Shown: positions 1 to 7,748 of the stretch, piece by piece
Position numbering within the stretch: position 1 is the stretch's first letter
How the letters are laid out: every line of letters begins with the position of its first letter
Source: Streptomyces hoynatensis
Lineage (GTDB): Bacteria > Actinomycetota > Actinomycetes > Streptomycetales > Streptomycetaceae
NCBI RefSeq assembly: GCF_003626535.1
Contig: NZ_RBAL01000019.1
Location: forward strand, 1 to 64,000
Length of the DNA stretch: 64,000 bases
Direction: 5' to 3'
The notes under the pieces: model-generated
Databases searched by the model: none
What the model was told of the DNA's origin: nothing
What the model saw: the letters and a program-made list of their open reading frames with translations, nothing else
Position numbers and translations under genes: made by a program

Positions 1-596
1 GATCTAGCGCCGCGGTCGGCGCCGGGCCGGCGGGCCGGCGCGGGCGCGGCGGCGGGCCTGGGCGGTGCCGGGGCCGCCGGATGGGCGGGAGCGGCGGGTG
101 CCGCGGCGGGCCGGACGGCCTGGGCCCCTCCCGCGGGCCCTGGCTCGCCGGCCTGGCGGGCCCCGGCCCAGGCGCCCGGCTGCGGCGGGAGGGTGCCGGA
201 GAGCCGGGGCGGCGCCTCGCCCACCTCGGCCGCGATGTCGAGGTACTCCGGCTCGGTCGGCGTTCCCGCGGGGCGCCGCACGGGGGCGGGCGGGCGGATG
301 ACGGCGGGCCGGGAGGCGCCCTCGGCCCAGGCGCCGCTCGACCCCGGCATCAGGAGGTCCTCCTCCTCGGCCGCCTCGTCCGCGGACTCGTCGATCTCGC
401 CGGGGAACTCGCCCGGGAACGCGTCCTGATACTCGCCTGGGACGGGGAACGCGGGCGCGGCCGCCACGGGTTGCCCGGGTCGGGGGTGCCGCTCGCCGGT
501 CTGCTCCGGCGCGAGTTCCGGCTGGTCGTGGGCCTCCTGCCGGGCGTCCGCCCGCTCCGGCGCTCCCGCCTCGGGCACCTGACCGGTGTCCGTCAT
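1..596 (-). CDS. N-terminal part of probable BluB-CobT type cobalamin protein (runs off the window)
   Basis: The reading frame is open from an ATG at 594-596 to the window edge, so only the first 198 or so residues are visible. The start has an AAGGTGGAGG ribosome site. The protein opens MTDTGQVPE, has an acidic patch followed by EEEDLLMPG and GAWAEG, and is otherwise Ala/Pro-rich and probably disordered. From memory, long streptomycete CobT proteins (nicotinate-nucleotide-dimethylbenzimidazole phosphoribosyltransferase, often fused to a BluB-like nitroreductase domain) begin in this way. The next gene upstream is cobL on the same strand, which fits cobalamin synthesis. No catalytic domain lies in the window, so the assignment rests on N-terminal resemblance and context only. 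Confidence 0.5.
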   Translation of the reverse strand, partial: MTDTGQVPEAGAPERADARQEAHDQPELAPEQTGERHPRPGQPVAAAPAFPVPGEYQDAFPGEFPGEIDESADEAAEEEDLLMPGSSGAWAEGASRPAVIRPPAPVRRPAGTPTEPEYLDIAAEVGEAPPRLSGTLPPQPGAWAGARQAGEPGPAGGAQAVRPAAAPAAPAHPAAPAPPRPAAAPAPARRPGADRGAR

Positions 597-776
597 GCCT
601 CCACCTTGCCCATCCCGCGGCCCCTGGCACAGCTCATCGCACGAGCTCCTTCCCACTCCGGACATGACGGACGAAACGTCAAGTCCGGCCGACGGCACAA
701 CGGTCCATCAGCCTACCCGTGCCGTCGCGCGACGCCGGTCACGGGTGGGCGGGTGATCCCGGATGATCCCGGTTCG

Positions 777-2036
777 TCACCGGTGGGTTCCGAGCCGGCT
801 TCCGGACAGCAGGAAGACGACGGTCCGGCCCCGCTCCGACCAGTCCCCGGTGTCCAGATGCACCGACTGCAGCAGGGTGCACTCGACGGCGTAGCCCGCG
901 CCGGCCAGCACCCGGCCCGCCGCCTCGGCCTGATCCCGCGTCATCGCGTGGGTGACGATGCGCTGCGGCCTGCGGTCGGCGCAGGCGACGAGGGTGCGCG
1001 GGCCGCCGCCGCCGATCCGCACCACGTCGGGCTCCGGCAGGTCGGCGAGCGCCTGCGGCGCGACCCCGTGCAGGGTGTGCAGCTGGACGCCGAGCCTGCG
1101 GGCGGTTCCCTGCGCCCGGGTCAGCGCCTCCCCGTCGCGGTCTATCGCGATGACGGCCGCCCCGAGCCGGGCCGCGTCCACCGCGGCGAGTCCCGCGCCG
1201 CTTCCCACGTCCCACATCAGGTCGCCGATGCCCGGGCCGAGGGCGGCGAGTTCGAGGGCGCGCAGCTGCGGGCTCTGGCCCGCCGTGAGAGACGCGGGCG
1301 CCTCCTGCGGCTCCGGCCCCTCCCCCTGCCGGGGGGCGTAGGCGGCGGGGGGCAGGCCCCAGCCGCGCGGCTGGGCGGCGGCGGCCGGGTCGGCCCCGGC
1401 GAGCCAGCTGCCGCCCTCGGTGTGCGTCACGCCGCTGCCGCCTATGACGATCAGCAGATTCGGGTCGCTCCAGCGGTGCTGCGAGACGGCGTCCGAGGTG
1501 AGGACGGAGACCCGCTCCCGGCCGGTGCCCAGCGACTCGCAGATGACGAAGGTGCGGTGCACCTGGCCGAGCAGCAGGGCGATCTCGGCGGGCCCGGCGC
1601 CGGGCGAGGTGAGCACGGCGACCTTCGGGTGGGCGCGGCAGACGTTCACCACGCGGCGCAGCGTGCGGCGGTTGGCGACGACGACGCGGGCGTCCTCCCA
1701 GGGCATGCCGACCCGGGCGAACGCGGCGGCCACCGCGGAGACGGCCGGGACCACCTCGACCTCCAGGCCGTGGGCGGGGTTGCGCAGGGCGCGGACGACG
1801 CCGAAGAAGCCGGGGTCGCCGTCGGCGAGCACCACGGCCGTGCCGCGGTGGGCGGCGATGCGCCTGGCGGCCACGGACACGCTGCCCAGCTGCACCCGCT
1901 CGGCGCGGGCGGGGACTTCCGGGAGGGCCAGGTGGCGCGGCGCGCCGGCGACCAGGGTGGCGGCCTGGAGCGCCGACCTGGCGGCCGGGTCCAGCGGGGA
2001 GCCGTCCCATCCGATCACGGTGACGCGGTCGGCCAT
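777..2036 (-). CDS. cobL: precorrin-6Y C5,15-methyltransferase (decarboxylating), CbiE-CbiT fusion
   Basis: The 419-residue protein has the length of two-domain CobL enzymes, which methylate precorrin-6Y at C5 and C15 with S-adenosylmethionine and decarboxylate the C12 acetate arm in aerobic corrin synthesis. The N-terminal CbiE half begins MADRVTVIGWDG and carries the GDPGFFG loop near residue 72. The C-terminal CbiT half carries a Rossmann SAM motif, DVGSGAGLAAVDAA, near residue 274, followed by the acidic IAIDRD strand. The ATG at 2036 has a GGGAG site nine bases upstream. The next gene downstream on the same strand is a probable cobT. No cobalamin riboswitch was recognised near either gene. 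Confidence 0.9.
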   Translation of the reverse strand: MADRVTVIGWDGSPLDPAARSALQAATLVAGAPRHLALPEVPARAERVQLGSVSVAARRIAAHRGTAVVLADGDPGFFGVVRALRNPAHGLEVEVVPAVSAVAAAFARVGMPWEDARVVVANRRTLRRVVNVCRAHPKVAVLTSPGAGPAEIALLLGQVHRTFVICESLGTGRERVSVLTSDAVSQHRWSDPNLLIVIGGSGVTHTEGGSWLAGADPAAAAQPRGWGLPPAAYAPRQGEGPEPQEAPASLTAGQSPQLRALELAALGPGIGDLMWDVGSGAGLAAVDAARLGAAVIAIDRDGEALTRAQGTARRLGVQLHTLHGVAPQALADLPEPDVVRIGGGGPRTLVACADRRPQRIVTHAMTRDQAEAAGRVLAGAGYAVECTLLQSVHLDTGDWSERGRTVVFLLSGSRLGTHR

Positions 2037-2132
2037 GGTGTCAGACTCCCGGTGTCGTCGCAGGTCGGGACGCGCAAGAGCCTAAACCGTCAAGGCCGGT
2101 TGCGCCGCATCCGGGTGGGCGGCCGGCGGGGC

Positions 2133-2747
2133 TCAGCGGGCGGGGTTGCCCATCGGGTGCCCCGGCTCCTCCAGGTCCTCGGGCAGCAGGCCCCAGACGA
2201 TGAGGTCGCTGCGGATGTCGGTCCAGCCGCCGTCCTCGGTGCGGGAGCGGACGATGACGGCGTTGCGCAGGATTCCCTCGCTGATGCAGCCGATCTTCTG
2301 GGCCACCTGCTGGGAGGCGGTGTTGCCCGCGGCGGTGCGCAGTTCCAGCCGCTCGAACTTCTGGTCCCCGAACAGCCATTGGGCCAGGGCCAGCACGGAT
2401 TCCGCGGCATAGCCCTCGCCGCGGGCCCAGGGCGCGATCACGTAGCCGACCTCGGTGGTCAGCGCCCGCCAGTTGGTGTGCATCAGGTGGACGATGCCGA
2501 CCAGGCGGTGGGTGAGGTGCTCGGTGACGGCCAGGACGATGCCGCGGCCCTCGAGGCGTTCCGCGGGGGCCTGGCGGGCGATCCAGTCGCGGGCCTCAAG
2601 GGTGGTGTAGGGGTGGGGCACCGAGGTCCAGGCGACGGTGAGCTCGTCGTTCATCATGTCGGCGAGCTCGGGTATGTCCGCTTCCTCGAACGGGCGCAGC
2701 ACCAGCCGCTCCGTGCTGATGGAGATGTCGGGGAAGGTGGGTGTCAT
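2133..2747 (-). CDS. GNAT family N-acetyltransferase (RimJ/RimL-like)
   Basis: The 204-residue protein has the classical RimJ/RimL-type opening, ISTERLVLRPFEEAD, which starts the first GNAT strand. Further on are GYVIAPWARGEGYAAE, the acetyl-CoA pyrophosphate-binding loop, and NTASQQVAQKIGC. It should transfer an acetyl group from acetyl-CoA to an amine. The acceptor (ribosomal protein, small molecule or antibiotic) cannot be read from the sequence. The ATG at 2747 has a GGAG site seven bases upstream. It lies between cobL and metQ on the same strand and is separated from metQ by a strong terminator hairpin. Confidence 0.85.
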   Translation of the reverse strand: MTPTFPDISISTERLVLRPFEEADIPELADMMNDELTVAWTSVPHPYTTLEARDWIARQAPAERLEGRGIVLAVTEHLTHRLVGIVHLMHTNWRALTTEVGYVIAPWARGEGYAAESVLALAQWLFGDQKFERLELRTAAGNTASQQVAQKIGCISEGILRNAVIVRSRTEDGGWTDIRSDLIVWGLLPEDLEEPGHPMGNPAR

Positions 2748-2809
2748 GCGCCGCTCCTACCTGTGGTCTGCGCAGATCAGCATGCAGCATGGCGGGCGCG
2801 CGCGCAGCG

Positions 2810-2841
2810 CCGGGCCCCGGCCACAGGCGGCCGGGGCCCGG
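2810..2841 (-). terminator. terminator hairpin after metQ
   Basis: A perfect 13-bp inverted repeat (2810-2822 with 2829-2841, CCGGGCCCCGGCC) encloses a six-base loop. It lies just beyond the metQ stop codon and before the GNAT gene. There is no long U tract, as is usual for streptomycete terminators. Confidence 0.75.
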
Positions 2842-2854
2842 ACGGGAAGGGTGC

Positions 2855-3721
2855 TCAGGAGGCGGGGGTGCCGAAGGCCGGGACGACCGAGCCCTGGTAG
2901 GTGTCCTCGATGAACTGCCGCACCTCGTCGGAGTTGAGCAGTTCCGCGAGCTTCTGCACCCGCGGGTCGTCCTCGTTCCCCTCCTTCACGGCCAGGAAGT
3001 TCGCGTACGGGTTATTCTCCGCATCCTCGATCAGCAGCGCGTCGTCGGCGGGGGAAAGGCCCGCCTCCAGGGCGTAGTTGCCGTTGATGACGGCGGCGTC
3101 CACGTCCTCCAGGGCCCGCGGCAGGGTGGCGGCCTCCAGCTCCTGGAACTTCAGGCCGTGGTCGTCGGTGACGTCGGCCAGGGTGGCGTCGCCGCCGACG
3201 CCCTCGGCGAGGTCGATGACGCCGTTCCGCGCGAGCAGTTGCAGGGCCCTGCCCTCGTTGGTGGTGTCGTTGGGGAGGGCGATGGTGTCGCCCGAGACCA
3301 GCTCGCCGGCGTCCGTGAGGTCGTCGGAGTACAGGCCGAGGGGCTCCAGGTGGACGTTGACCACCGGGACGATGTGGGTGCCGTTGCTCTCGTTGAAGTC
3401 GTCGAGGTACGGCTTGTGCTGGAAGTAGTTGGCGTCCACCTCGCCGTCCTCGACGGCGGTGTTGGGAAGCACGTAGTCGGTGAACTCCCTGACCTCCAGG
3501 TTCAGCCCGGCGTCCTCGGCCAGGTTGTCCTTGACGAAGTCGAGGATCTCGGCCTGCGGGACGGGGGTCGCCCCGACGACCAGCGGCTCCGAGGGGTCGG
3601 CCTGGGCCCCGTCGCCGCCGGAGCCGGAGCCGGGGTCGGAGTCGGTGCCGCAGGCCGCAAGGCCCAGGGCGAGGGCGGTGGCCGAGGCGAGGAGGACGCT
3701 GGTCCTGAGGGAGGTACGCAC
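2855..3721 (-). CDS. metQ: methionine ABC transporter substrate-binding lipoprotein
   Basis: The 288-residue protein begins with a basic segment, a hydrophobic stretch and the lipobox LAAC near residues 20-24, so it is a membrane-anchored solute-binding lipoprotein. The mature part has the MetQ/NlpA fold signatures: VGATPVPQAEIL at the start, the AEDAGLNLEVREF strand, and the VLPNTAVEDGEVDANYFQHKPYL block that lines the binding site. It delivers methionine to MetI and MetN. The start is GTG at 3721 with an AAAGG site. It is the third gene of metN-metI-metQ, 105 bases after metI. Confidence 0.92.
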   Translation of the reverse strand: MRTSLRTSVLLASATALALGLAACGTDSDPGSGSGGDGAQADPSEPLVVGATPVPQAEILDFVKDNLAEDAGLNLEVREFTDYVLPNTAVEDGEVDANYFQHKPYLDDFNESNGTHIVPVVNVHLEPLGLYSDDLTDAGELVSGDTIALPNDTTNEGRALQLLARNGVIDLAEGVGGDATLADVTDDHGLKFQELEAATLPRALEDVDAAVINGNYALEAGLSPADDALLIEDAENNPYANFLAVKEGNEDDPRVQKLAELLNSDEVRQFIEDTYQGSVVPAFGTPAS

Positions 3722-3826
3722 GAAAAGTGCCTTTCGCTGAGCTGGTGTGGCGAGTCGTTGTCGGTGGTGGGTCCCGGGGTTCCGGGAGGTCTTCTGTCGT
3801 GGCCGCGCCCGGGAGGGCGCCGGGGG

Positions 3827-4498
3827 TCAGCCCGAGGTGCGGGTGCGGCGGGCGAGGAGCCGCACGGCGCCGTCGCCGAGCAGCTGGACCGCGGTCACCA
3901 CGAGGACGAGGACGGCGACGGTGATCAGGGTGAAGCCGTGCTCGAAGCGCTGGTAGCCGTAGGTGAGGGCGAGGGTGCCGAGGCCGCCGCCGCCGACCGC
4001 GCCGGCCATCGCCGAGTAGCCGATGACGGCGATCACGGTGGTGGTCAGGCCCGCGACGAGGGAGGGCAGGGCCTGCGGCAGCAGCACCTTGAGCACCACG
4101 GTCCACGTGCCGCCGCCCATCGCCCAGGCCGCCTCGACCAGCCCGTGGTCCACCTCGCGCACGGCGGTCTCCACCAGCCGGGCGAAGAAGGGGATGGCGC
4201 CGATGGCCAGGGGCACGATGGCGGCGGTCGGGCCGATGGCGGTGCCGACGATGGACCGGGTCACCGGGATCAGGGCGACCATGAGGATGATGAACGGCAG
4301 CGAGCGGCCGACGTTCACCACCACGCCGATGACCCGGTTGAGCGGCAGGTTCTGCAGCGGGCCGCCGCGGTCGGTGAGGACCAGCAGCACGCCGAGCGGG
4401 AGCCCGCCGAGGACGGCGACCAGGGTCGACCAGAAGGTCATGTAGAGGGTGTCGATGGTGCCCTGTTCCAGCAGGGGGCGCATCTCTTCCCAGGTCAT
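3827..4498 (-). CDS. metI: methionine ABC transporter permease
   Basis: The 223-residue protein has about five hydrophobic segments and the MetI opening MTWEEMRPLLEQGTIDTLYMTF. The permease coupling loop lies around the SLPFIILMVALIPVTR and AAWAMGGGTWTVVLKVLLPQALP segments; the latter is the EAA-type loop that docks on the ATPase. The ATG at 4498 overlaps the metN stop codon (ATGA), so translation is probably coupled. It forms the membrane channel of the methionine importer. Confidence 0.93.
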   Translation of the reverse strand: MTWEEMRPLLEQGTIDTLYMTFWSTLVAVLGGLPLGVLLVLTDRGGPLQNLPLNRVIGVVVNVGRSLPFIILMVALIPVTRSIVGTAIGPTAAIVPLAIGAIPFFARLVETAVREVDHGLVEAAWAMGGGTWTVVLKVLLPQALPSLVAGLTTTVIAVIGYSAMAGAVGGGGLGTLALTYGYQRFEHGFTLITVAVLVLVVTAVQLLGDGAVRLLARRTRTSG

Positions 4499-5658
4499 GC
4501 GGCACCTCCCTCGGCACCCTCGGCGCCCACGGTCTCCGCGCCCTCCCCGGCTTCCCCGGCTTCCCCGGCTCGGCCGGCTGCCGCGGTCCGGCCGGAGGCG
4601 GGCGGGGGCGGTGGGGCGCCGTCCGGCGGTGGGGCGCCTTGGCCCGGCAGGCCGGCCTGCGCGGGGAGTTCCACGGTGAGCCCCTGCTCGCGCAGGAAGC
4701 CGATGGCCAGGACGTTGTCCTCGAAGGTGCCGGGCAGCTCGATCCGCATCCGGCCGACCTGGTGGCCCCCCACGGTGTCCAGGGCGGCGCCGACGATGGA
4801 GACGTCGATGCCGTGGGTGCGGGCGAGCCGGGAGACGACCGGGTCCCCGGCGGTGGCGCCGTGGAAGGTGAGGTCGACGGTGGTGCGGCCGGCCGCGCCC
4901 TGCGGCCCGCCGACGGGGAACAGCTCGTGCGCGAGCCGGGAGCCCGGGGTGGCGAGCAGCTCGGAGACGGCGCCGGACTCGACGATCCGGCCCTCGGCCA
5001 TGAGCGCCGCGGAGTCGCACACCGTCTTGACCACGTCCATCTCGTGCGTGATGAGCAGGATCGTCAGGCCGAGCTGCCGGTTGAGGTCGCGCAGCAGGCC
5101 GAGCACCGAGCGGGTGGTCTCCGGGTCGAGGGCCGAGGTGGCCTCGTCGGAGAGCAGCACCTTGGGGTCGCCGGCCAGGGCCCTGGCGATGCCCACGCGC
5201 TGCTTCTGGCCACCGGAGAGCTGGGCCGGGTACGCCTTGGCCTTGTCCGCCAGGCCGACCAGGTCCAGCAGTTCGAGGGCCTTGCGGGAGCGCTCGCGGC
5301 GGCCGAGGCCGAGGATCTCCAGGGGCAGTTCGACGTTGCCCTTGACGGTGCGCGAGGACAGCAGGTTGAAGTGCTGGAAGATCATGCCGATCCTGGCGCG
5401 GGCCTGGCGCAGCGGGCGGCGGGCGCGGTGGCCGCGCCCGCCGAGGGCGGTGAGGTCGACGCCGTCCACGGTGACCGTGCCCGAGGTGGGGCGCTCCAGC
5501 AGGTTGAGGCAGCGGATCAGGGTGGACTTCCCGGCGCCGCTGCGGCCGATGACGCCGAAGACCTCGCCCGGCCTGACGTGCAGGCTGACGCCGTCGAGCG
5601 CGGTGACCTCGCGGTCGCGCGAGCGGTAGACCTTGGTGAGATCCGTCGTGGTGATCAC
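4495..5658 (-). CDS. metN: methionine ABC transporter ATP-binding protein with NIL domain
   Basis: The 387-residue protein carries Walker A GRSGAGKS at residues 38-45, the ABC signature LSGGQKQRVGIARAL, and Walker B ending in LLSDEATSALDPETT. The C-terminal part (about residues 265-340) is the NIL domain, which in MetN binds methionine and inhibits transport. A Pro/Gly/Glu-rich tail of about 50 residues follows and is not typical of the family. The GTG start at 5658 has only a weak ribosome site. It lies downstream of a Cys-rich leader ORF and a strong hairpin, which suggests attenuation. It is the first gene of metNIQ. Confidence 0.93.
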   Translation of the reverse strand: MITTTDLTKVYRSRDREVTALDGVSLHVRPGEVFGVIGRSGAGKSTLIRCLNLLERPTSGTVTVDGVDLTALGGRGHRARRPLRQARARIGMIFQHFNLLSSRTVKGNVELPLEILGLGRRERSRKALELLDLVGLADKAKAYPAQLSGGQKQRVGIARALAGDPKVLLSDEATSALDPETTRSVLGLLRDLNRQLGLTILLITHEMDVVKTVCDSAALMAEGRIVESGAVSELLATPGSRLAHELFPVGGPQGAAGRTTVDLTFHGATAGDPVVSRLARTHGIDVSIVGAALDTVGGHQVGRMRIELPGTFEDNVLAIGFLREQGLTVELPAQAGLPGQGAPPPDGAPPPPPASGRTAAAGRAGEAGEAGEGAETVGAEGAEGGAA

Positions 5659-5677
5659 TGGGTTCCGTCACTGTCGG

Positions 5678-5712
5678 GCGCCCGGGGCGCGGCGGGGCGC
5701 GGCCCCGGGCGC
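5678..5712 (-). promoter_or_regulatory. hairpin in the metN 5' leader, candidate attenuator
   Basis: A perfect 11-bp inverted repeat (5678-5688 with 5702-5712, GCGCCCGGGGC) with a 13-base loop lies between the leader peptide stop and the metN start. Its position, 20 bases before GTG and after a short Cys-rich ORF, fits a terminator or ribosome-site-sequestering structure controlled by leader translation. The function is inferred. Confidence 0.5.
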
Positions 5713-5845
5713 GGGGCACTTCTGGGGGCAGGCTCGCGCCGGGGCGCGGCAGGGCGAGGGGGCGACCGCGAGAGTCAGGGCGCGGCCGGGGAGGAGCCGC
5801 GGGCGGGGTGCCGGGGCGGCGGCGTCCCGGTCCTGAGGCGGCTCG

Positions 5846-5887
5846 TCAGCGGGCGCACATTCGACAACGACAGCGCGCACCGGGCAT
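5846..5887 (-). CDS. Cys-rich leader peptide upstream of metNIQ
   Basis: A 13-codon ORF encodes MPGARCRCRMCAR and ends in TGA at 5846. The ATG has a CGAGG ribosome site at eight-base spacing. A longer in-frame version starts at an ATG at 5932 (28 residues) but has no visible ribosome site. Three Cys codons lie within six residues, and two of them are TGT, which is rare in such G+C-rich genomes. Actinobacteria are known to use Cys-rich upstream ORFs to attenuate sulfur genes when charged tRNA-Cys is plentiful, and the position 188 bases before metN fits that scheme. The regulatory role is inferred. Confidence 0.6.
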   Translation of the reverse strand: MPGARCRCRMCAR

Positions 5888-6061
5888 CAGCACTGCCTCG
5901 GTCGCCGCGAACAGTCCGCTCGTCGTCGTCATGTGCACAAGTAAAACAGACGTACGCAGCAGGTGGCCCGTCCACCAGGTGCGCTGTGGCCGATGCCACG
6001 TTCCGCAGCTCCGCGGGGCCCGGCTGCCCGGCCGCCGGGGCCGCACCGTAGAGTCGGCGGC

Positions 6062-6436
6062 ATGCTTACGCCGCTGACGGTCGCGGTCGCGGTGGCCGCC
6101 CTGCTGCTCGCCGCCTGGTGCGGACTCGCGGCTTCGAGGAACCAGCCGGTGAAGGACTGGCACTACGGGGGCATGGCCGTGGTGCTGCTCCTGGCCCTGG
6201 GGCAGCTGGTGGTCGGCGTGGTGCGGCTGGCCGGCGGGGACCGGCCGGCCGGCGAGGGCACGGCCGTCTTCCTGGCCTACCTGGTGGCGGTACTGCTGTG
6301 CCTGCCCGTGGTCGGGATCGTCTCGCTGAGCGAGCGGACGCGCTGGGGTTCGGCGACGGTCTCGGCGGGGGCGGTGGTGCTCGCGGTGCTCCAGCTGCGG
6401 CTGGTCGACATCTGGTCGGGAGGCGTCGGTGGCTGA
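6062..6436 (+). CDS. small integral membrane protein, unknown function
   Basis: The 124-residue protein is almost wholly hydrophobic, with four predicted membrane segments: LTVAVAVAALLLAAW at the N-terminus, a second near residues 35-55, a third near 65-90, and a fourth over the SATVSAGAVVLAVLQL stretch. Short charged loops (NQPVKDWHYGG, SLSERTRWG) separate them. No catalytic motif is visible. It overlaps the next membrane protein by eight bases, so the two are probably co-translated. I do not recognise a named family. The ATG at 6062 has no strong ribosome site. Confidence 0.7.
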   Translation: MLTPLTVAVAVAALLLAAWCGLAASRNQPVKDWHYGGMAVVLLLALGQLVVGVVRLAGGDRPAGEGTAVFLAYLVAVLLCLPVVGIVSLSERTRWGSATVSAGAVVLAVLQLRLVDIWSGGVGG

Positions 6437-6926
6437 GGACGTGCGCGAGGCGGCCGGCCCGGCGGGCGCGGCCGGGCAACGGGAGCGGGGCGCGGAGGCG
6501 GCGCGGCGCAGCCTGCGCGAGGGCCCGGGCCGGCTGCTGGTGACCCTGTACGGGGTGTTCACCGTGGGGGCCGCCTCCCGGTCGGCGTACCAGCTGAGCA
6601 CCAAGTTCCACGAGGCGCCGCTTGCCTACCTGCTGTCGGCGCTGGCGGCCCTGGTGTACGCCTTCATCACGCTCTCGCTGGTGCGCGGCGGCCGGACGGC
6701 GCGGCGGGTGGCCATGGTGTGCTGCGCGGCGGAGCTGACCGGCGTGCTGACGGTGGGGACCTGGACGCTCCTCGACCCCTCGGCGTTCCCCGACGCGACG
6801 GTCTGGTCGGACTACGGCCTCGGCTACGTGTTCTTCCCCGTGGTGCTGCCGGTGACCGGCCTGCTGTGGCTGCGCCGCTCCCGCATGGAGCACGGCCCGG
6901 CTGCGCCGGCCGCCTCACCCCGGTGA
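6429..6926 (+). CDS. integral membrane protein, unknown function
   Basis: The 165-residue protein starts at a GTG that overlaps the previous gene. A charged cytosolic N-terminus of about 35 residues is followed by four hydrophobic segments: around VTLYGVFTVGAASRSAYQLS, YLLSALAALVYAFITLSLV, VAMVCCAAELTGVLTVGTW and YVFFPVVLPVTGLLWLRR. The soluble loop between segments three and four contains DPSAFPDATVWSDYG. No enzymatic motif is visible. The overlap with the upstream membrane protein suggests that the two work together. The family is not recognised. Confidence 0.7.
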   Translation: MAEDVREAAGPAGAAGQRERGAEAARRSLREGPGRLLVTLYGVFTVGAASRSAYQLSTKFHEAPLAYLLSALAALVYAFITLSLVRGGRTARRVAMVCCAAELTGVLTVGTWTLLDPSAFPDATVWSDYGLGYVFFPVVLPVTGLLWLRRSRMEHGPAAPAASPR

Positions 6927-6933
6927 CGCAAGA

Positions 6934-6973
6934 GGCCGCCGCCCGGGGCCCGTTGGGGGCCGGGGCGGCGGCC
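6934..6973. terminator. bidirectional terminator hairpin
   Basis: An inverted repeat of GGCCGCCGCCC with GGGCGGCGGCC-type arms (6934-6944 and 6963-6973), partly extended towards the loop, lies between the convergent membrane-protein and GNAT genes. Confidence 0.6.
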
Positions 6974-7032
6974 GGGAGACCGTTCGGGAGGCGCCGCGGA
7001 AACGCCGCGGAAGGGCGGTGGCAGCGCCGGGA

Positions 7033-7533
7033 TCAGGCGCTGGCGGCCAGGGAGGGCGGCGCCTCCTTCTCCAGCGTGATCATGCTCAGGTGGCGCGAGA
7101 CCTCCTCGGTGGAGACGGGTGCGTAGCCGAGCCTGCGGTACAGGCGGAGGTTGGCCGCGCTGCGGTGGCCGGTGAACAGGCGGTAGCGGGCGGCGTCGCG
7201 CTCGGCGGCCAGGCGCTCCTCGATGGCGGCGAGCAGGCGGCCGCCGAGGCCGTGGCGCTGCATCCTCGGGTGCACGATGAGCCGGCCGATGCAGGCGGTG
7301 CCGTCGGCGTCCACCGTGCCGCGCACCGAGCCGACCACCTCGGCGCCGAGCCTGGCCACCAGCACGCAGGTCTCGCGTACCTCGGTGCGCAGTTCGGCCA
7401 GGGTCTGGGTGAGCGGCTCGATGCCGTAGTCCCCGTACAGCTCGGCTTCCGGCTGGAAACAGAGGTACTGAAGTTTGAGGATCTGCTCGGCATCCTGGTC
7501 GGTAGCGTTGTCGATCGTGACGCTCATGCCCAT
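7033..7533 (-). CDS. GNAT family N-acetyltransferase
   Basis: The 166-residue single-domain GNAT has LVARLGAEVVGSVRG (strand 4 region), then IGRLIVHPRMQRHGLGGRLLAAIE, which contains the acetyl-CoA loop R/Q-x-x-G-x-G/A, and finally GHRSAANLRLYRRLGY, the usual end of the fold. The substrate is unknown. Among several possible starts, the ATG at 7533 is preferred because a GGGAGG site lies nine bases upstream; an in-frame GTG at 7539 is too close to it and the ATG at 7527 too far. It converges on the membrane-protein pair across a terminator hairpin. Confidence 0.83.
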   Translation of the reverse strand: MGMSVTIDNATDQDAEQILKLQYLCFQPEAELYGDYGIEPLTQTLAELRTEVRETCVLVARLGAEVVGSVRGTVDADGTACIGRLIVHPRMQRHGLGGRLLAAIEERLAAERDAARYRLFTGHRSAANLRLYRRLGYAPVSTEEVSRHLSMITLEKEAPPSLAASA

Positions 7534-7717
7534 GTGCACACGCCTCCCAAGCGAGGTGTCGAGCCGCCCGGGCGTGCGTGGAGGGTCGTCCGGCCGGCGA
7601 TTGCCCTGACGGCGCAGGTCAGACCCGCGCCGTCAGCATTGTGCTAGGGAGCCGGGTGCCGGGGGAATGCGTGCGCCCCAACTGGCTTGTGAGATTTCCG
7701 ACTCGAAGGCCCCGGTC

Positions 7718-7748
7718 AGCGCGCCCTGTGGTTAGCGCGCCCTGTGGT
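7718..7748. repeat. 16-bp tandem duplication across the GDPD stop codon
   Basis: The sequence AGCGCGCCCTGTGGT occurs at 7718-7732 and again at 7734-7748. The TAA stop of the glycerophosphodiesterase (7732-7734) sits at the junction, so the copies encode the C-terminus and its immediate downstream region. Confidence 0.8.

Noticed and set aside
597..776. Cobalamin riboswitch near cobT/cobL
   Set aside because: No B12-box-like sequence was found in this 180-bp gap, only a lone TTGACG without a fitting -10.
81..2900. A very long open frame on the plus strand opposite cobT, cobL and the GNAT gene
   Set aside because: It is antisense to three genes with clear motifs. Long antisense frames are expected at this G+C content, and its composition has no domain.
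5846..5932. A 28-residue version of the met leader starting at 5932
   Set aside because: No ribosome site is visible for that ATG, whereas the internal ATG at 5887 has one at ideal spacing.
5659..5932. SAM riboswitch before metN
   Set aside because: No SAM-I or SAM-II type sequence pattern could be recognised; a covariance-model search would settle it.
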